Origin: Lachnospiraceae bacterium YSD2013
GTDB lineage: Bacteria > Bacillota > Clostridia > Lachnospirales > Lachnospiraceae
Assembly (NCBI GenBank): GCA_900100895.1
Contig: FMTX01000010.1
Span: 62,001 to 126,000 of the forward strand
Length of the DNA: 64,000 bases
Direction of reading: 5' to 3'
Shown: piece by piece, positions 18,667 to 27,652 of the stretch
Layout of the letters: each line of letters begins with the position of its first letter
Numbering within the stretch: position 1 is the stretch's first letter
Notes under the pieces: model-generated
What the model saw: only the letters and a program-made list of their open reading frames with translations
Told to the model about the DNA's origin: nothing
Database searches by the model: none
Position numbers and translations under genes: made by a program

Positions 18667-18987
18667 CTAAACAAATAATTCGATTATAAATACTGCCACG
18701 CAACAGATAATCGATACCGGAAACAAGCCCAGTCCGAAATATGCCGCTACGATACCGAGTATCAGTGCCACAAGGCCTGCTATGGGGCTCTGTGTGGCCT
18801 CCATAATGGCCGGGAAGGTCATTACAGCTAAGGTTACGTACGGAACGTAATACAAGAAGCTTTGAATGAACTTATTCTTAATAGGCTTCCTGATAAGTGT
18901 TATGGGTAAGATTCTGATACCATTGGTAACCACTATTGCTATCAATATATAAATCAATACTTTAACCGTATCATGCATCGGCGCCAC
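18667..18987 (-). CDS. azlD: AzlD-like branched-chain amino acid export subunit
   Basis: 106 residues with about four membrane segments, the usual AzlD length; the conserved RILPITLIRKPI segment follows the first helix. It overlaps the end of azlC by 17 bases, the classic arrangement. AzlC and AzlD together form a LIV-E-type exporter of branched-chain amino acids and their analogues (known for the family). Confidence 0.88.
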   Translation of the reverse strand: MAPMHDTVKVLIYILIAIVVTNGIRILPITLIRKPIKNKFIQSFLYYVPYVTLAVMTFPAIMEATQSPIAGLVALILGIVAAYFGLGLFPVSIICCVAVFIIELFV

Positions 18988-19705
18988 CTCCGTTCTCGGG
19001 AGTGGTATGCGGTTTGATTACAGCCGCCACAGCCGCGATAATGATAGTAAGTATTATTGTTCTGGTACCTGAACTGATTTCCTTGACTACAGGTGCAATG
19101 CTAAAGATGTAGCTAAGAGTAAAGCTTGCGATTACGGCTACCGCTACAGCCTTGTCTTTCTTGGAAGGCGGTACGATAATTGCAAGGAACATTCCGTACA
19201 AAGCTACGCTCAGAGCCGATACTGCTCTTGTAGGAAGTGCTCCGCCGGCTACAATACCAAGTGCGGTACCAAGAGCCCACATGGGACCCGCTACAGCAGT
19301 CGCACCAAAGGTGTAGCCGGGCTTAAGGTAGCCCGGCCAGGCAATGGATATACCGAATATCTCGTCTGTACAGCATACGCCTACTAAAAGCCTCTTAATA
19401 AGACCTGTCTTCGGATTAAACTTCTGGCTGAGAGCAGCGTTCATAAGGAGATATCTCGCATTGGCAATAAGTGATATCACTACCGCTTCCCAATATGTTC
19501 CAAGCGCCGCTATCAACGTATATATAGCGTACTCTCCCGCCGAGGCTCTTACAAAGAGACTTGAAAAGAAGCCCATCACGGGTGTGAGTCCGCCTTTTTT
19601 TGCTATTATCCCTAAGGAAAAAGAAACCGCGAAGTATCCAAGTCCTATGGGAAGTCCGTCACGCATTCCTTTAAGGAATGCGCCGTTGTCTTTATTATTA
19701 CTCAC
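18971..19705 (-). CDS. azlC: AzlC-like branched-chain amino acid exporter, large subunit
   Basis: 244 residues, start GTG at 19705 with AAAGGA about 10 bases upstream. About seven hydrophobic segments; the family N-terminal pattern GMRDGLPIGLGYFAVSFSLG is present, followed by GLTPVMGFFSSLFVRASAGE and DEIFGIS. It lies only ~40 bases after the tsf terminator, with no convincing promoter in between, so it may depend on read-through or on a promoter near that terminator. Confidence 0.9.
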   Translation of the reverse strand: MSNNKDNGAFLKGMRDGLPIGLGYFAVSFSLGIIAKKGGLTPVMGFFSSLFVRASAGEYAIYTLIAALGTYWEAVVISLIANARYLLMNAALSQKFNPKTGLIKRLLVGVCCTDEIFGISIAWPGYLKPGYTFGATAVAGPMWALGTALGIVAGGALPTRAVSALSVALYGMFLAIIVPPSKKDKAVAVAVIASFTLSYIFSIAPVVKEISSGTRTIILTIIIAAVAAVIKPHTTPENGGGADA

Positions 19706-19744
19706 GTCACATCAGTCCTTTAATTAAGTAAAGTGTCTTGTGAT

Positions 19745-19774
19745 AAAAAAGAGGCGGTTATTACTAACCGCCTC
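19745..19774 (-). terminator. Rho-independent terminator of rpsB-tsf
   Basis: Perfect 10-base-pair GC-rich stem (GAGGCGGTTA / TAACCGCCTC) with a TTAC loop (19751-19774), and TTTTTT on the minus strand (19745-19750). It ends the ribosomal protein/elongation factor transcript. Confidence 0.95.
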
Positions 19775-19796
19775 AAGCAATTCAAAGAGGTGTATC

Positions 19797-20882
19797 TTAT
19801 AAACCTGCCTGAGCAGCAACTTCTGCAGCGAAGTCGTCTACCTTCTTCTCCATACCTTCGCCAACTTCGAAACGAACGAACTTAGCTACGGTGATGTTAG
19901 CGTCAACGCTCTTAAGGTAAGCTGCTACAGACTGCTTGCCGTCTTCAGCCTTAACGTATACCTGATCGAGAAGGCAGATTTCCTTTAAGTGCTTGGAAAT
20001 ACGTCCCTCTACAAGGCCTGCGAAAATCTTATCGCCGGAGATGTTAGCCTTGTCAGCAAGTGCAAGTTCTGCAAGCTGAGCCTTAGCTGCATCGGATAAG
20101 AAGTTGGGAAGATAGTTCATGTTGGTCTTCTTCTCTTCGTAGATAGCCTTATCGGAATCGCTCCATACACCGTTAAGTGCCTTTTCGATAAGCTTGTTAA
20201 GAATAGGCTTGGGAAGTGAGAAAGGATCGTTAAGTGCGCTCTCAAGAGTGATGTCCTTCTCCTTGGCAAGTTCATCAGCAGAAATATCGTTTCTGGAGAT
20301 GTATGTGGGGTTCATAGCTGCAACCTGCATTGCAACGTTGGTAAGAGCTTCCTTAACAGCGTCGCCCTGAGCACCGTTAGCTGCTACAAGAACACCAATC
20401 TTACCGCCACCGTGTACATAAGATACAACAGTGTCGCCTTCAACCTTGGCAAATCTTCTGATGGAAAGCTTCTCGCCGATTGTAGCGGTCTTCTCTACAA
20501 GAACTTCCTTAACGGTCTTGGAAGAATCCTCGATCCACTTTTCATCCATCATAGCTTCAACATCAGCTGCTGAAGAAGCGAGTGCCTGCTTAGCTACTGC
20601 TTCTACATAGCTCTGGAAAGTTTCGTTCTTAGCAACGAAGTCTGTCTCGGAGTTAACCTCAACAACTACTGCCTTACCACCTTCGATAGCGGTACGGGTA
20701 ATACCTTCAGCTGCGATACGGCTAGCCTTCTTCTCAGCCTTAGCTGCGCCGCTCTTTCTTAATACATCTACAGCGGCTTCCATGTCGCCGTTTGTTTCAT
20801 TAAGTGCCTTTTTGCAATCCATCATGCCGGCACCGGTCATTTCACGTAATTCTTTTACCATGCTTGCGGTAATGTCTGCCAT
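19797..20882 (-). CDS. tsf: Translation elongation factor Ts with extra internal segment
   Basis: 361 residues against about 290-310 usual. The start MADITASMVKELREMTGAGM and the TDFVAKNE motif that contacts EF-Tu are canonical, and the C-terminus ends in a typical VDDFAAEVA helix. The extra length lies around residues 221-280, where an acidic/Lys-rich, partly helical stretch sits between EKDITLESALNDP and KIFAGLVEGRISKHLKE; normally these are joined by a few residues. The frame is intact and codon use is like the rest of the gene, so this looks like a real insertion. The gene follows rpsB by 40 bases, the standard operon. Confidence 0.95.
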   Translation of the reverse strand: MADITASMVKELREMTGAGMMDCKKALNETNGDMEAAVDVLRKSGAAKAEKKASRIAAEGITRTAIEGGKAVVVEVNSETDFVAKNETFQSYVEAVAKQALASSAADVEAMMDEKWIEDSSKTVKEVLVEKTATIGEKLSIRRFAKVEGDTVVSYVHGGGKIGVLVAANGAQGDAVKEALTNVAMQVAAMNPTYISRNDISADELAKEKDITLESALNDPFSLPKPILNKLIEKALNGVWSDSDKAIYEEKKTNMNYLPNFLSDAAKAQLAELALADKANISGDKIFAGLVEGRISKHLKEICLLDQVYVKAEDGKQSVAAYLKSVDANITVAKFVRFEVGEGMEKKVDDFAAEVAAQAGL

Positions 20883-20922
20883 GATTATATTCTCCTTTAT
20901 TCTGTTATGTACTTAAGATAAA

Positions 20923-21684
20923 TTAAGCTTCTTCTGCTACTTCTTCGATATCGGTAGCTTCTACTTCAGCGTCTGCGTTAGCGTCTTCTGCTGTAGCGGT
21001 TTCACCCTGATTAGCTTCGATTACTGCGTCAGCCATCTTGGAAACGATAAGCTTAACGGCTCTGATAGCGTCATCATTACCGGGGATAATATAGTCAAGT
21101 TCTTCAGGATCGCAGTTGGTGTCACCGATACCGAGTAAGGTGATGCCGAGTGCGTGAGCTTCCTGAACACAGATGTGCTCTTTCTTAGGGTCAACAACGA
21201 AGATAGCGTCGGGAATTCTCTTCATATCCTTGATACCGCCAAGGTTCTTCTCAAGCTTTTCCCATTCCTTCTTGATGTTGATAACTTCCTTCTTGGGAAG
21301 TACGTCGAAAGTGCCGTCCTGAGACATGGTCTCGATAGCCTTAAGACGTGCGATACGGGACTGAATGGTCTTGAAGTTGGTAAGCATACCGCCAAGCCAT
21401 CTCTCGTTAACATAGAACATACCGCAACGCTCAGCTTCAGTCTTAACTGCATCCTGAGCCTGCTTCTTGGTACCTACGAAAAGTACGGTACCGCCCTGAG
21501 CTACGATATCGGAAATTGCATTGTAAGCTTCGTCAACCTTACCTACAGACTTCTGAAGGTCGATGATGTGGATACCGTTTCTCTCGGTGAAGATGTAGGG
21601 AGCCATCTTAGGGTTCCATCTTCTGGTCTGGTGTCCGAAATGAACACCTGCTTCAAGTAACTGTTTCATTGAAATAACGCTCAT
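20923..21684 (-). CDS. rpsB: 30S ribosomal protein S2
   Basis: 253 residues. Opens with [19 protein letters not shown] and carries [33 protein letters not shown] and [10 protein letters not shown], all standard for S2. The last ~30 residues are an acidic tail. First gene of rpsB-tsf. Its promoter is at 21820-21848, leaving a ~130-base leader with a strong hairpin. Confidence 0.98.
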   Translation of the reverse strand: MSVISMKQLLEAGVHFGHQTRRWNPKMAPYIFTERNGIHIIDLQKSVGKVDEAYNAISDIVAQGGTVLFVGTKKQAQDAVKTEAERCGMFYVNERWLGGMLTNFKTIQSRIARLKAIETMSQDGTFDVLPKKEVINIKKEWEKLEKNLGGIKDMKRIPDAIFVVDPKKEHICVQEAHALGITLLGIGDTNCDPEELDYIIPGNDDAIRAVKLIVSKMADAVIEANQGETATAEDANADAEVEATDIEEVAEEA

Positions 21685-21767
21685 TTTAAAATCCTCCGTT
21701 TTAGTTAATCATCCGTGTGTGTCCGCTTTCCGTCAACTTCCGCGTTAAAGAAGCACCGACGGGGATG

Positions 21768-21787
21768 TGCGTGCATTATTGCACGCA
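21768..21787 (-). promoter_or_regulatory. Hairpin in the rpsB leader
   Basis: Perfect 8-base-pair inverted repeat TGCGTGCA / TGCACGCA with a TTAT loop, about 80 bases before the rpsB start and without a T-tract, so not a terminator. Many bacteria autoregulate S2 through leader RNA; whether this one does is unproven. Confidence 0.45.
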
Positions 21788-21819
21788 AAACACACGTGCC
21801 TTTTAGTCACAGCGTACCG

Positions 21820-21848
21820 ATTGTATCACAAGACTTGGGCCTTTGCAA
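21820..21848 (-). promoter_or_regulatory. rpsB-tsf promoter
   Basis: Minus-strand -35 TTGCAA (21843-21848), 17-base spacer, -10 TACAAT (21820-21825). Predicted transcript start is near 21813. Confidence 0.75.
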
Positions 21849-21854
21849 GCATTT

Positions 21855-22325
21855 TTAGAAAATACCGAGATTACAAAGAATATCGAATGCAAAATGGATA
21901 ACCGCAATCAAAAACGCAAGCACGGAAAAAGTAATCGCGGCGTTAACCCTGGACTCGGTGCTCTTGCCCGAAGCATTAACGGATGCTTTGACCTTTTCGG
22001 CTTCGTCCACCACTACGGCCTGCACGTTACGGTATACTTTAACGTTCTCGGTGTGGATGGCGTCTCTGGTTTCTTTCTTGCAGTCTTCCACGATTGATTT
22101 AAAGTCTCCGAGGCCGTCGACCTTGTCGCTTAAGCTTTTAAGAACTTCTCCGTTCTTTACGGCATTGTCCTTAAGCTCGCCCACAACGCTCTTAAGTTCA
22201 GACTCGGACTCTTTCTTGGCAAAAGAAAATCCTGCGGTCTCGGGTCTTGCTTCATAAGAAGATCTCGATACGCTTCTTTGGGGCTTACCCGAAAATCTTT
22301 TGAATCTTTCCGAAAAAATGCTCAT
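21855..22325 (-). CDS. Small coiled-coil protein with C-terminal membrane helix
   Basis: 156 residues, family not recognised. The N-terminal ~45 residues are basic and Ser/Arg-rich, the middle (about 45-125) is charged and predicted coiled coil, and a single hydrophobic helix (about 133-152) ends the protein, so it is probably tail-anchored. It follows the YhaN-like gene by ~80 bases. The rpsB -35 box lies just past its stop. No function can be assigned. Confidence 0.65.
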   Translation of the reverse strand: MSIFSERFKRFSGKPQRSVSRSSYEARPETAGFSFAKKESESELKSVVGELKDNAVKNGEVLKSLSDKVDGLGDFKSIVEDCKKETRDAIHTENVKVYRNVQAVVVDEAEKVKASVNASGKSTESRVNAAITFSVLAFLIAVIHFAFDILCNLGIF

Positions 22326-22406
22326 ACAACCTCCCGTTTAACAAACAGTACGTGTATCACTACATATCTAACAATATCACCTTTTTACGGTAATATAAAC
22401 CATTAT

Positions 22407-25049
22407 CTACAGCTTTCTCTCACTTCTGCAGGTCAAATAAAGTACCTGGTATTCCTTGGCAACAACTTCCAAGAGTTTCTCGGCGCCTTCAAGCTTCCTG
22501 TCGTCTAAGTTCACGAAGGGATCGTCCATAATAAGCGTGGGCTTCTCGCCGGTATACATGGCGTCGGCCATGGCAAGTCTCATACAAAAGCCTATGAGGT
22601 CCCTGTAGCCGTAGCTGAGCGTGTCGACGTTACGCTGCTTACCCTTCTCCTCAACCGTTATATTGGTATTGGCGTCAATCTTGTAAGCCGTAGCCGTATC
22701 ACCCGTAAGCGCCGTGTAGTACTTGGAGAATCCGGTGAGGAGCGGCTCCATGTATCTTGCGGTAAGGCTTTCTTTGGCTTCCGTTAAGATGGTGCCGGTT
22801 AGCTCGATGAGTTTCAGGCGATGCTGCTTCTCTGAAATTGATTCTTCAAGTTCCTTAAGCTCTTCCACGTCTTCCTGCCAGGTGTCGTAGTTCTCGGCAC
22901 AGTCATCCAGAGTTCTTGTGTCGGTAAGTATTGCCTCTCGAAGGGTGTCGGCGCGGGAATTCAATTCTTCTTCCCTGTCATGAATCGCTTCAACCGACTC
23001 TGCGCCTTCCTGCGACGCTGCCATTATTTCTTCTATATTCTTATCATTCTTAAATGCCTTAAGACGTCCCTCGACATCATTGAAGAGTTCACGCACCGAT
23101 TCATATTCGGTAACGGCATCCAGAAGGTCTTCGACTTTTTCAAAAAGGTTGCCGCTTATATCGATGTCATACTGCGAAAGTCCCGATTCAAGCTCGCTGC
23201 GAAGTCTTGCCGCTTCCTCGGCAGCACGCTTGTGGTCACGATTCTTCCTGGAAAGTAAGTTAAAGTGCGAAATCTTTCCCTTCAAATCTGTAAGAAGCGC
23301 CACCTGCCTTGACTCATCCGCCTGCGTGGAATACTTGTAAAGGAATGCATTCACGCCCGCAGACAGCTCGGCGCATTTCTTCGTATAATCATATTCCGAC
23401 GCCATTCCTGCTTTTTCCAGAAGTGCCTTGTAGTCGTATGAATCATAAAGGATGCCCTGCAGCGCCTTCGGAACGTTCATCTCATCGTAAGCTATGCCGA
23501 AGCCGTACAGAAGATTCTGCGTAGCCTCTTCGATATCCGCCGACTTGTCCCTGTACTCGCTGAGTCTTTCCTTAATATCATTAATCTCCGCCGCTCTGAC
23601 GCGCTTATCCTGCCCCGACGAAAGGCTCTTCTTAACCTGCAGCAAAAGAAAGACTAACCCAAGCCCGAAGGCCAAATAAGAAAAGTAAGAAAGCCTTACG
23701 GGGCTCTCAACCTTAAGCACCAAATCGCACAGTAGCAGCACCGCGCCGGTCAGCACAAGGAACAGTCCGAGAATCATAAAGCCCTTCCTGCCGCCCTTCT
23801 CGCCGTACGCATATTCTTTGTCCGATAAGTCGCGCTCGAGGAAGCGCGCCTCGTTAAGCATGCGGCTTCTGTCGTTCCAGTCATTAAGCGCTCCGTTAAC
23901 GTCAGTTTCAAGCGTATGCGGGTCTTTGTATATGTTATTGTAACGCGAAAGCTTATCCTGCTCGGCTTCGGTCAAAGAATGCTTCTCGGTAATACCGCGA
24001 AGTCTCGCGCACTCTTCCGCGTCGTCAATCATCCTGTCGATGTCGTGCTCCGCGGGAACGCCTTCTTTGAATGTGTTAAGAAGCGTATTGTACAAAGCTT
24101 CCTCTGTATCTTCAAGACGCGTACCTTCGTACAAAGCCTGCGCTTCTCTGAGTCTGTCGGCCGTATCTTCAAGAGCCTTGCCGTTCTCGCTTGTGGGAAC
24201 CTTGCCGGGGAAGCGGTCGCGCCTGGATTTAAGCAAGGCTTCCTTGTCTTTGTATTCGTTAAGAAGCTGTTCGTAAACTTCTTTGTCTTTGAGTAATTTC
24301 TCGACACGAAGTGCTTCTTTCTTTTTAAGTGAAAGTACGGAAAGCTCCTTCTTGCAGGTGTCGAGCTCTTCTTTCTCCTTCTTAATACGCTCGGAAACGG
24401 CGGCCATGGTGGATTCAATTCCCTGACCGTTTCGAATTCGACTCTTAAGCTCAGAGGCGTAAGCCTTGTCCTTGGCTATCTCGCCGGTCTTGCGGGTAGC
24501 GGACATGGCGTTCAAAGTATCCTTGATAATCGACTCGGCGTTGGCATAGCGATTTAAGTCCATGCCGTCGGAAATGTTACCGAGGCGTGCGTTGACATCA
24601 TCAGTAGCCTTCGAAGAAGCCGCATCGCTCTGGCTTATAAATACCGTGTTCATGAAGGACTCGCTGTTGATGTGGAACAGTTCCTCGCCTATCTTCTCGC
24701 TGTAATCCGACGACTCAAGATTGGTGGCGCGGTCGCGAAGTTCAAAGGTATCCTCAGCGGCCTTGGCCCCGAAAAACCTTGTCATCTCGTAAGTCTTTCC
24801 GTGAGTTTCGAAGACTATGCTTCCGCCGAAAGCACCGCCCTGCCAGGGGGCGAAACGCTTTCTTTCGTTCTTCATTACATCAACTTTGCCGTCGCCCTCT
24901 AAGCCATAGAAAAGCGCTCTTATAAAGGCCGCAAGCGTACTCTTGCCCCAGCCGTTGTCATTACAGAATGTATTCAATCCTTCCGCAAAAGAAAGGTCCA
25001 CACCGGATAACTTACCGAAATTTTCAACATGACAGGATATCAGTTTCAT
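22407..25049 (-). CDS. SbcC/YhaN-like SMC-type ATPase
   Basis: 880 residues. N-terminal Walker A in NGWGKSTLAAFIRALFYG (about residue 35), C-terminal Walker B in PTLIMDDPFVNLDDRKLEGA, and between them long coiled coils interrupted by a hydrophobic pair of helices (about 430-480, ILGLFLVLTGAVLLL and the next segment). That membrane-like insert inside the coiled coil is typical of YhaN, not of classical SbcC. The start ATG overlaps the stop of the nuclease partner (ATGA), indicating translational coupling. Likely role: ATPase subunit of a DNA-end processing or repair nuclease, possibly membrane-associated. Confidence 0.88.
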   Translation of the reverse strand: MKLISCHVENFGKLSGVDLSFAEGLNTFCNDNGWGKSTLAAFIRALFYGLEGDGKVDVMKNERKRFAPWQGGAFGGSIVFETHGKTYEMTRFFGAKAAEDTFELRDRATNLESSDYSEKIGEELFHINSESFMNTVFISQSDAASSKATDDVNARLGNISDGMDLNRYANAESIIKDTLNAMSATRKTGEIAKDKAYASELKSRIRNGQGIESTMAAVSERIKKEKEELDTCKKELSVLSLKKKEALRVEKLLKDKEVYEQLLNEYKDKEALLKSRRDRFPGKVPTSENGKALEDTADRLREAQALYEGTRLEDTEEALYNTLLNTFKEGVPAEHDIDRMIDDAEECARLRGITEKHSLTEAEQDKLSRYNNIYKDPHTLETDVNGALNDWNDRSRMLNEARFLERDLSDKEYAYGEKGGRKGFMILGLFLVLTGAVLLLCDLVLKVESPVRLSYFSYLAFGLGLVFLLLQVKKSLSSGQDKRVRAAEINDIKERLSEYRDKSADIEEATQNLLYGFGIAYDEMNVPKALQGILYDSYDYKALLEKAGMASEYDYTKKCAELSAGVNAFLYKYSTQADESRQVALLTDLKGKISHFNLLSRKNRDHKRAAEEAARLRSELESGLSQYDIDISGNLFEKVEDLLDAVTEYESVRELFNDVEGRLKAFKNDKNIEEIMAASQEGAESVEAIHDREEELNSRADTLREAILTDTRTLDDCAENYDTWQEDVEELKELEESISEKQHRLKLIELTGTILTEAKESLTARYMEPLLTGFSKYYTALTGDTATAYKIDANTNITVEEKGKQRNVDTLSYGYRDLIGFCMRLAMADAMYTGEKPTLIMDDPFVNLDDRKLEGAEKLLEVVAKEYQVLYLTCRSERKL

Positions 25050-26149
25050 GCAAGCTTACCTCCCATCAACGCTTCAAGGCCGAGACGCACAATCTCGCTC
25101 TTGTCCTCTTCGGAAATATCTTCACGCGCAAGTACCGTTCTTACGAACTCGCCCTTTAAGGAACTGTCGTACATAAATACCGACGGGTCCACCTTCAGCC
25201 TGGTCTTGTCATAGACTTTCAGGAAGTAAAAGTCGTCTTCCATGCTTTTTCTGATAAACTCGGTGTCCTTCTCGCACTCTACGTCCACGTCGCCCGTAAG
25301 GACAATCTTCACCATGTCATCATCGCAGGCATCGGTAGCAGCCACAGCCTTACGCGCCGCATCAAGCATGGACGGGGAATCGTTAAGGCCCGTCACGTCC
25401 GCATTAATCTCATATATATGTCTCGTGGCAAAAGGAACAAACGTGTCCGTAACCGCACCCGTCTCCTCATCCACATCAAGAAGCACAAATCCATGCTCGC
25501 CTGTCTCGTCGAATCCGCGACCCTCAAGACAGCCGGGATAACAATACTTGGCATAGCCGTCAAGCGGCGCGCTCACATACTCATGAACGTGGCCGAGCGC
25601 AAGATAATTAATACCCTTGTTTCTAAACTGCTTAAGGTCGATAACCTCAGCCTTGTCGCGAGAAACAGACTCGGCCTGCTGACCGTGAAGCATAACAATA
25701 TTGATATTCATGGGGTCCGGTGAAAAACTGCTCTGTACCGACCGGCTGTTATCAGAATCAAGCTCGACACCGTAGATTCTGACACTCCCGCTTCTGCCGG
25801 CAGTGTAGACTGTCCAGGTATCGTTAAAAAGCTTGAGATTAGACGGAATCTCGTCAAAAGAATTGATAAAGGCATCCGTATCGTGATTGCCTTTAAGCAA
25901 ATAGAAATCTATACCGGGGTGCTTGATTACCGCGTCCCTCACCGTATTCCTTGCAAGGGCGGAAACGTTGCCGGTATCAAATAAATCCCCACATATAAGT
26001 ACCGCATCCACCGCGTTACCCGCAGCGTAATCAATCATACGCACGAAGGTGTTAAGAATCTCCTGCTTGCGTTCTCTTCCCTTATCGGGCGTAAGATTGG
26101 CATTAAGCTTCGAGTCAAGATGGATGTCGGCACAATGAATAAGTCGCAT
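25046..26149 (-). CDS. SbcD/YhaO-like metallophosphoesterase (DNA exonuclease subunit)
   Basis: 367 residues. Calcineurin-like nuclease motifs in order: DIHLDSK (residues 8-14), ICGDLFDTGN, LLKGNHDTDAF, VMLHGQ and LGHVHEY. This is the Mre11-type di-metal site. The C-terminal part probably docks the ATPase. It ends by overlapping the YhaN-like gene and starts 12 bases after the MATE gene, so the three are likely one transcript. Confidence 0.9.
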   Translation of the reverse strand: MRLIHCADIHLDSKLNANLTPDKGRERKQEILNTFVRMIDYAAGNAVDAVLICGDLFDTGNVSALARNTVRDAVIKHPGIDFYLLKGNHDTDAFINSFDEIPSNLKLFNDTWTVYTAGRSGSVRIYGVELDSDNSRSVQSSFSPDPMNINIVMLHGQQAESVSRDKAEVIDLKQFRNKGINYLALGHVHEYVSAPLDGYAKYCYPGCLEGRGFDETGEHGFVLLDVDEETGAVTDTFVPFATRHIYEINADVTGLNDSPSMLDAARKAVAATDACDDDMVKIVLTGDVDVECEKDTEFIRKSMEDDFYFLKVYDKTRLKVDPSVFMYDSSLKGEFVRTVLAREDISEEDKSEIVRLGLEALMGGKLA

Positions 26150-26161
26150 AAATCGCTCCCG

Positions 26162-27508
26162 TTATATCTTAATCTTGGTCCATTTCCCCTGTCTGAACCT
26201 TATGGAGCCAAAGAAGAATCTTGATACCTGGTCTGCTAAGATACCCATCCAAACACCGTTAATACCAAGCCCCAATGCATAACCACACAAGTAGGAAAAG
26301 GCCGTTCTTATAATAGTGACACTGATAATGGATGCCATGGCGGTATAGCCTGTATCTCCCGCCCCTCGCAGACAACCCATGTAGATGACCTGCGATACCT
26401 GGAACACCACTACCAATATTATAATACGGGTAATGCCTACTCCGATAGATACAATTTCAGGTTCTTTGAAGAAAGCTGACATAAGCGCGCGCCCTCCGAA
26501 GAAATAAAGGAACGCAAGACAAATTGAAATCACCATTCCGATCATACGACAAGTCCTGCCGTACTCTCTTGCCAGATCTTCATCACCTTCGCCGAGGCTT
26601 CTTCCGATAAGAGCAACAGCCGTCGCTTGCAAGCCGTCACCGAAGGAAAAAGAAAGGCTCATGATATTCATTCCTACCTGATGAGCCGCCATCTGCGCTG
26701 TTCCCATATCGGCAGCCATAATTGCTGTCGCCATGAATCCGATACGCATGAGTATTTGTTCAAAGAACACCGAATAGCCCACTTTAACAAGCGACTTAAA
26801 CGACTCCCATGCGGGACGAATTTTATTCTTAACTATAAAAGGAATACTTACAAAACAATCCTTCTCAAACAGCGAAAGAACGCTCATGATACTTGCTACG
26901 ACGGTACCTGTAACCGTAGCAATGGCAGCGCCTCTTACACCAAGAGCCGGGAATCCCAGCTTACCTCCGATAAGCAGGTAGTTAAATGTTATGTTAACCA
27001 AATTGGATGTAACGTTCGTGCGCATGGTAATCTTGGTATTGCCCGCGCCACGCTGAGAAGCGTTCACACCCATCTGAATGCAGTTAAAAATCATACCTCC
27101 CATGATAATCTTATAATATGCAACCGCGGAATCATGGGTATCTGCATTAGAACCGCAGAATCTTATTACATCTCCCGCAAATGTAACAAGAAGTGTACTG
27201 ATAACAGCCGCAGCAAGTACGATAAAGGTTATAGCCGTTATCAGAATCTTATTTGCATCGTCTTTCCTGCCTTCGCCTCTTCTTCTGGCAACAAGCGCAG
27301 AAATCGACACATTTATTGCAAAAAACATGGATAAGCCCATAAGCTTAGGCTGTGTGGTAAGTCCTACCGCCGCAACAGCGTTACTGCCCAGACCGCTTAC
27401 CATATAAGAGTCCACAAGTGCCACAAAGGCAGCAAAAAACGACTCAACCACTGCGGGCCAAGCCATGTTTATAGTTTCATTTGCAATTTTCTTATCAAAC
27501 TTTTTCAT
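26162..27508 (-). CDS. MATE family efflux transporter
   Basis: 448 residues with twelve hydrophobic segments in two related halves. Typical MATE features include the N-terminal NMAWPAVVESFFAAFVALVDSYMVSGLG and the mid-protein GDGLQATAVALIGRSLGEGD. It probably exports cationic drugs or metabolites using a Na+ or H+ gradient; the substrate cannot be told. A -10 TATAAT lies at 27528-27533 with a poor -35. Head of a likely operon with the YhaO/YhaN pair, though the functional link is unclear. Confidence 0.92.
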   Translation of the reverse strand: MKKFDKKIANETINMAWPAVVESFFAAFVALVDSYMVSGLGSNAVAAVGLTTQPKLMGLSMFFAINVSISALVARRRGEGRKDDANKILITAITFIVLAAAVISTLLVTFAGDVIRFCGSNADTHDSAVAYYKIIMGGMIFNCIQMGVNASQRGAGNTKITMRTNVTSNLVNITFNYLLIGGKLGFPALGVRGAAIATVTGTVVASIMSVLSLFEKDCFVSIPFIVKNKIRPAWESFKSLVKVGYSVFFEQILMRIGFMATAIMAADMGTAQMAAHQVGMNIMSLSFSFGDGLQATAVALIGRSLGEGDEDLAREYGRTCRMIGMVISICLAFLYFFGGRALMSAFFKEPEIVSIGVGITRIIILVVVFQVSQVIYMGCLRGAGDTGYTAMASIISVTIIRTAFSYLCGYALGLGINGVWMGILADQVSRFFFGSIRFRQGKWTKIKI

Positions 27509-27616
27509 AATCTTCTACCTATAAGCCATTATACTCTTAAGGCTTTAAAAAGAAATGAAAAATAAAACCGTTTTTATCACAATATCGCTCAATTGAACTT
27601 TTTCTTTTGCAATAAA

Positions 27617-27645
27617 AGAGCCCCGACCGTTACAGTCGAAGCTCT
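27617..27645 (-). terminator. Terminator after the GGDEF-EAL gene
   Basis: 11-base-pair stem with two adjacent G-U pairs (AGAGCTTCGAC / GTCGGGGCTCT on the minus strand) and TTTTATT after it, 8 bases past the stop. Confidence 0.85.
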
Positions 27646-27652
27646 GAATCAA

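Noticed and set aside
26627-27334. 235-residue plus-strand frame inside the MATE gene
   Set aside because: Antisense shadow, odd His/Cys/Arg-rich composition, no ribosome-binding site.
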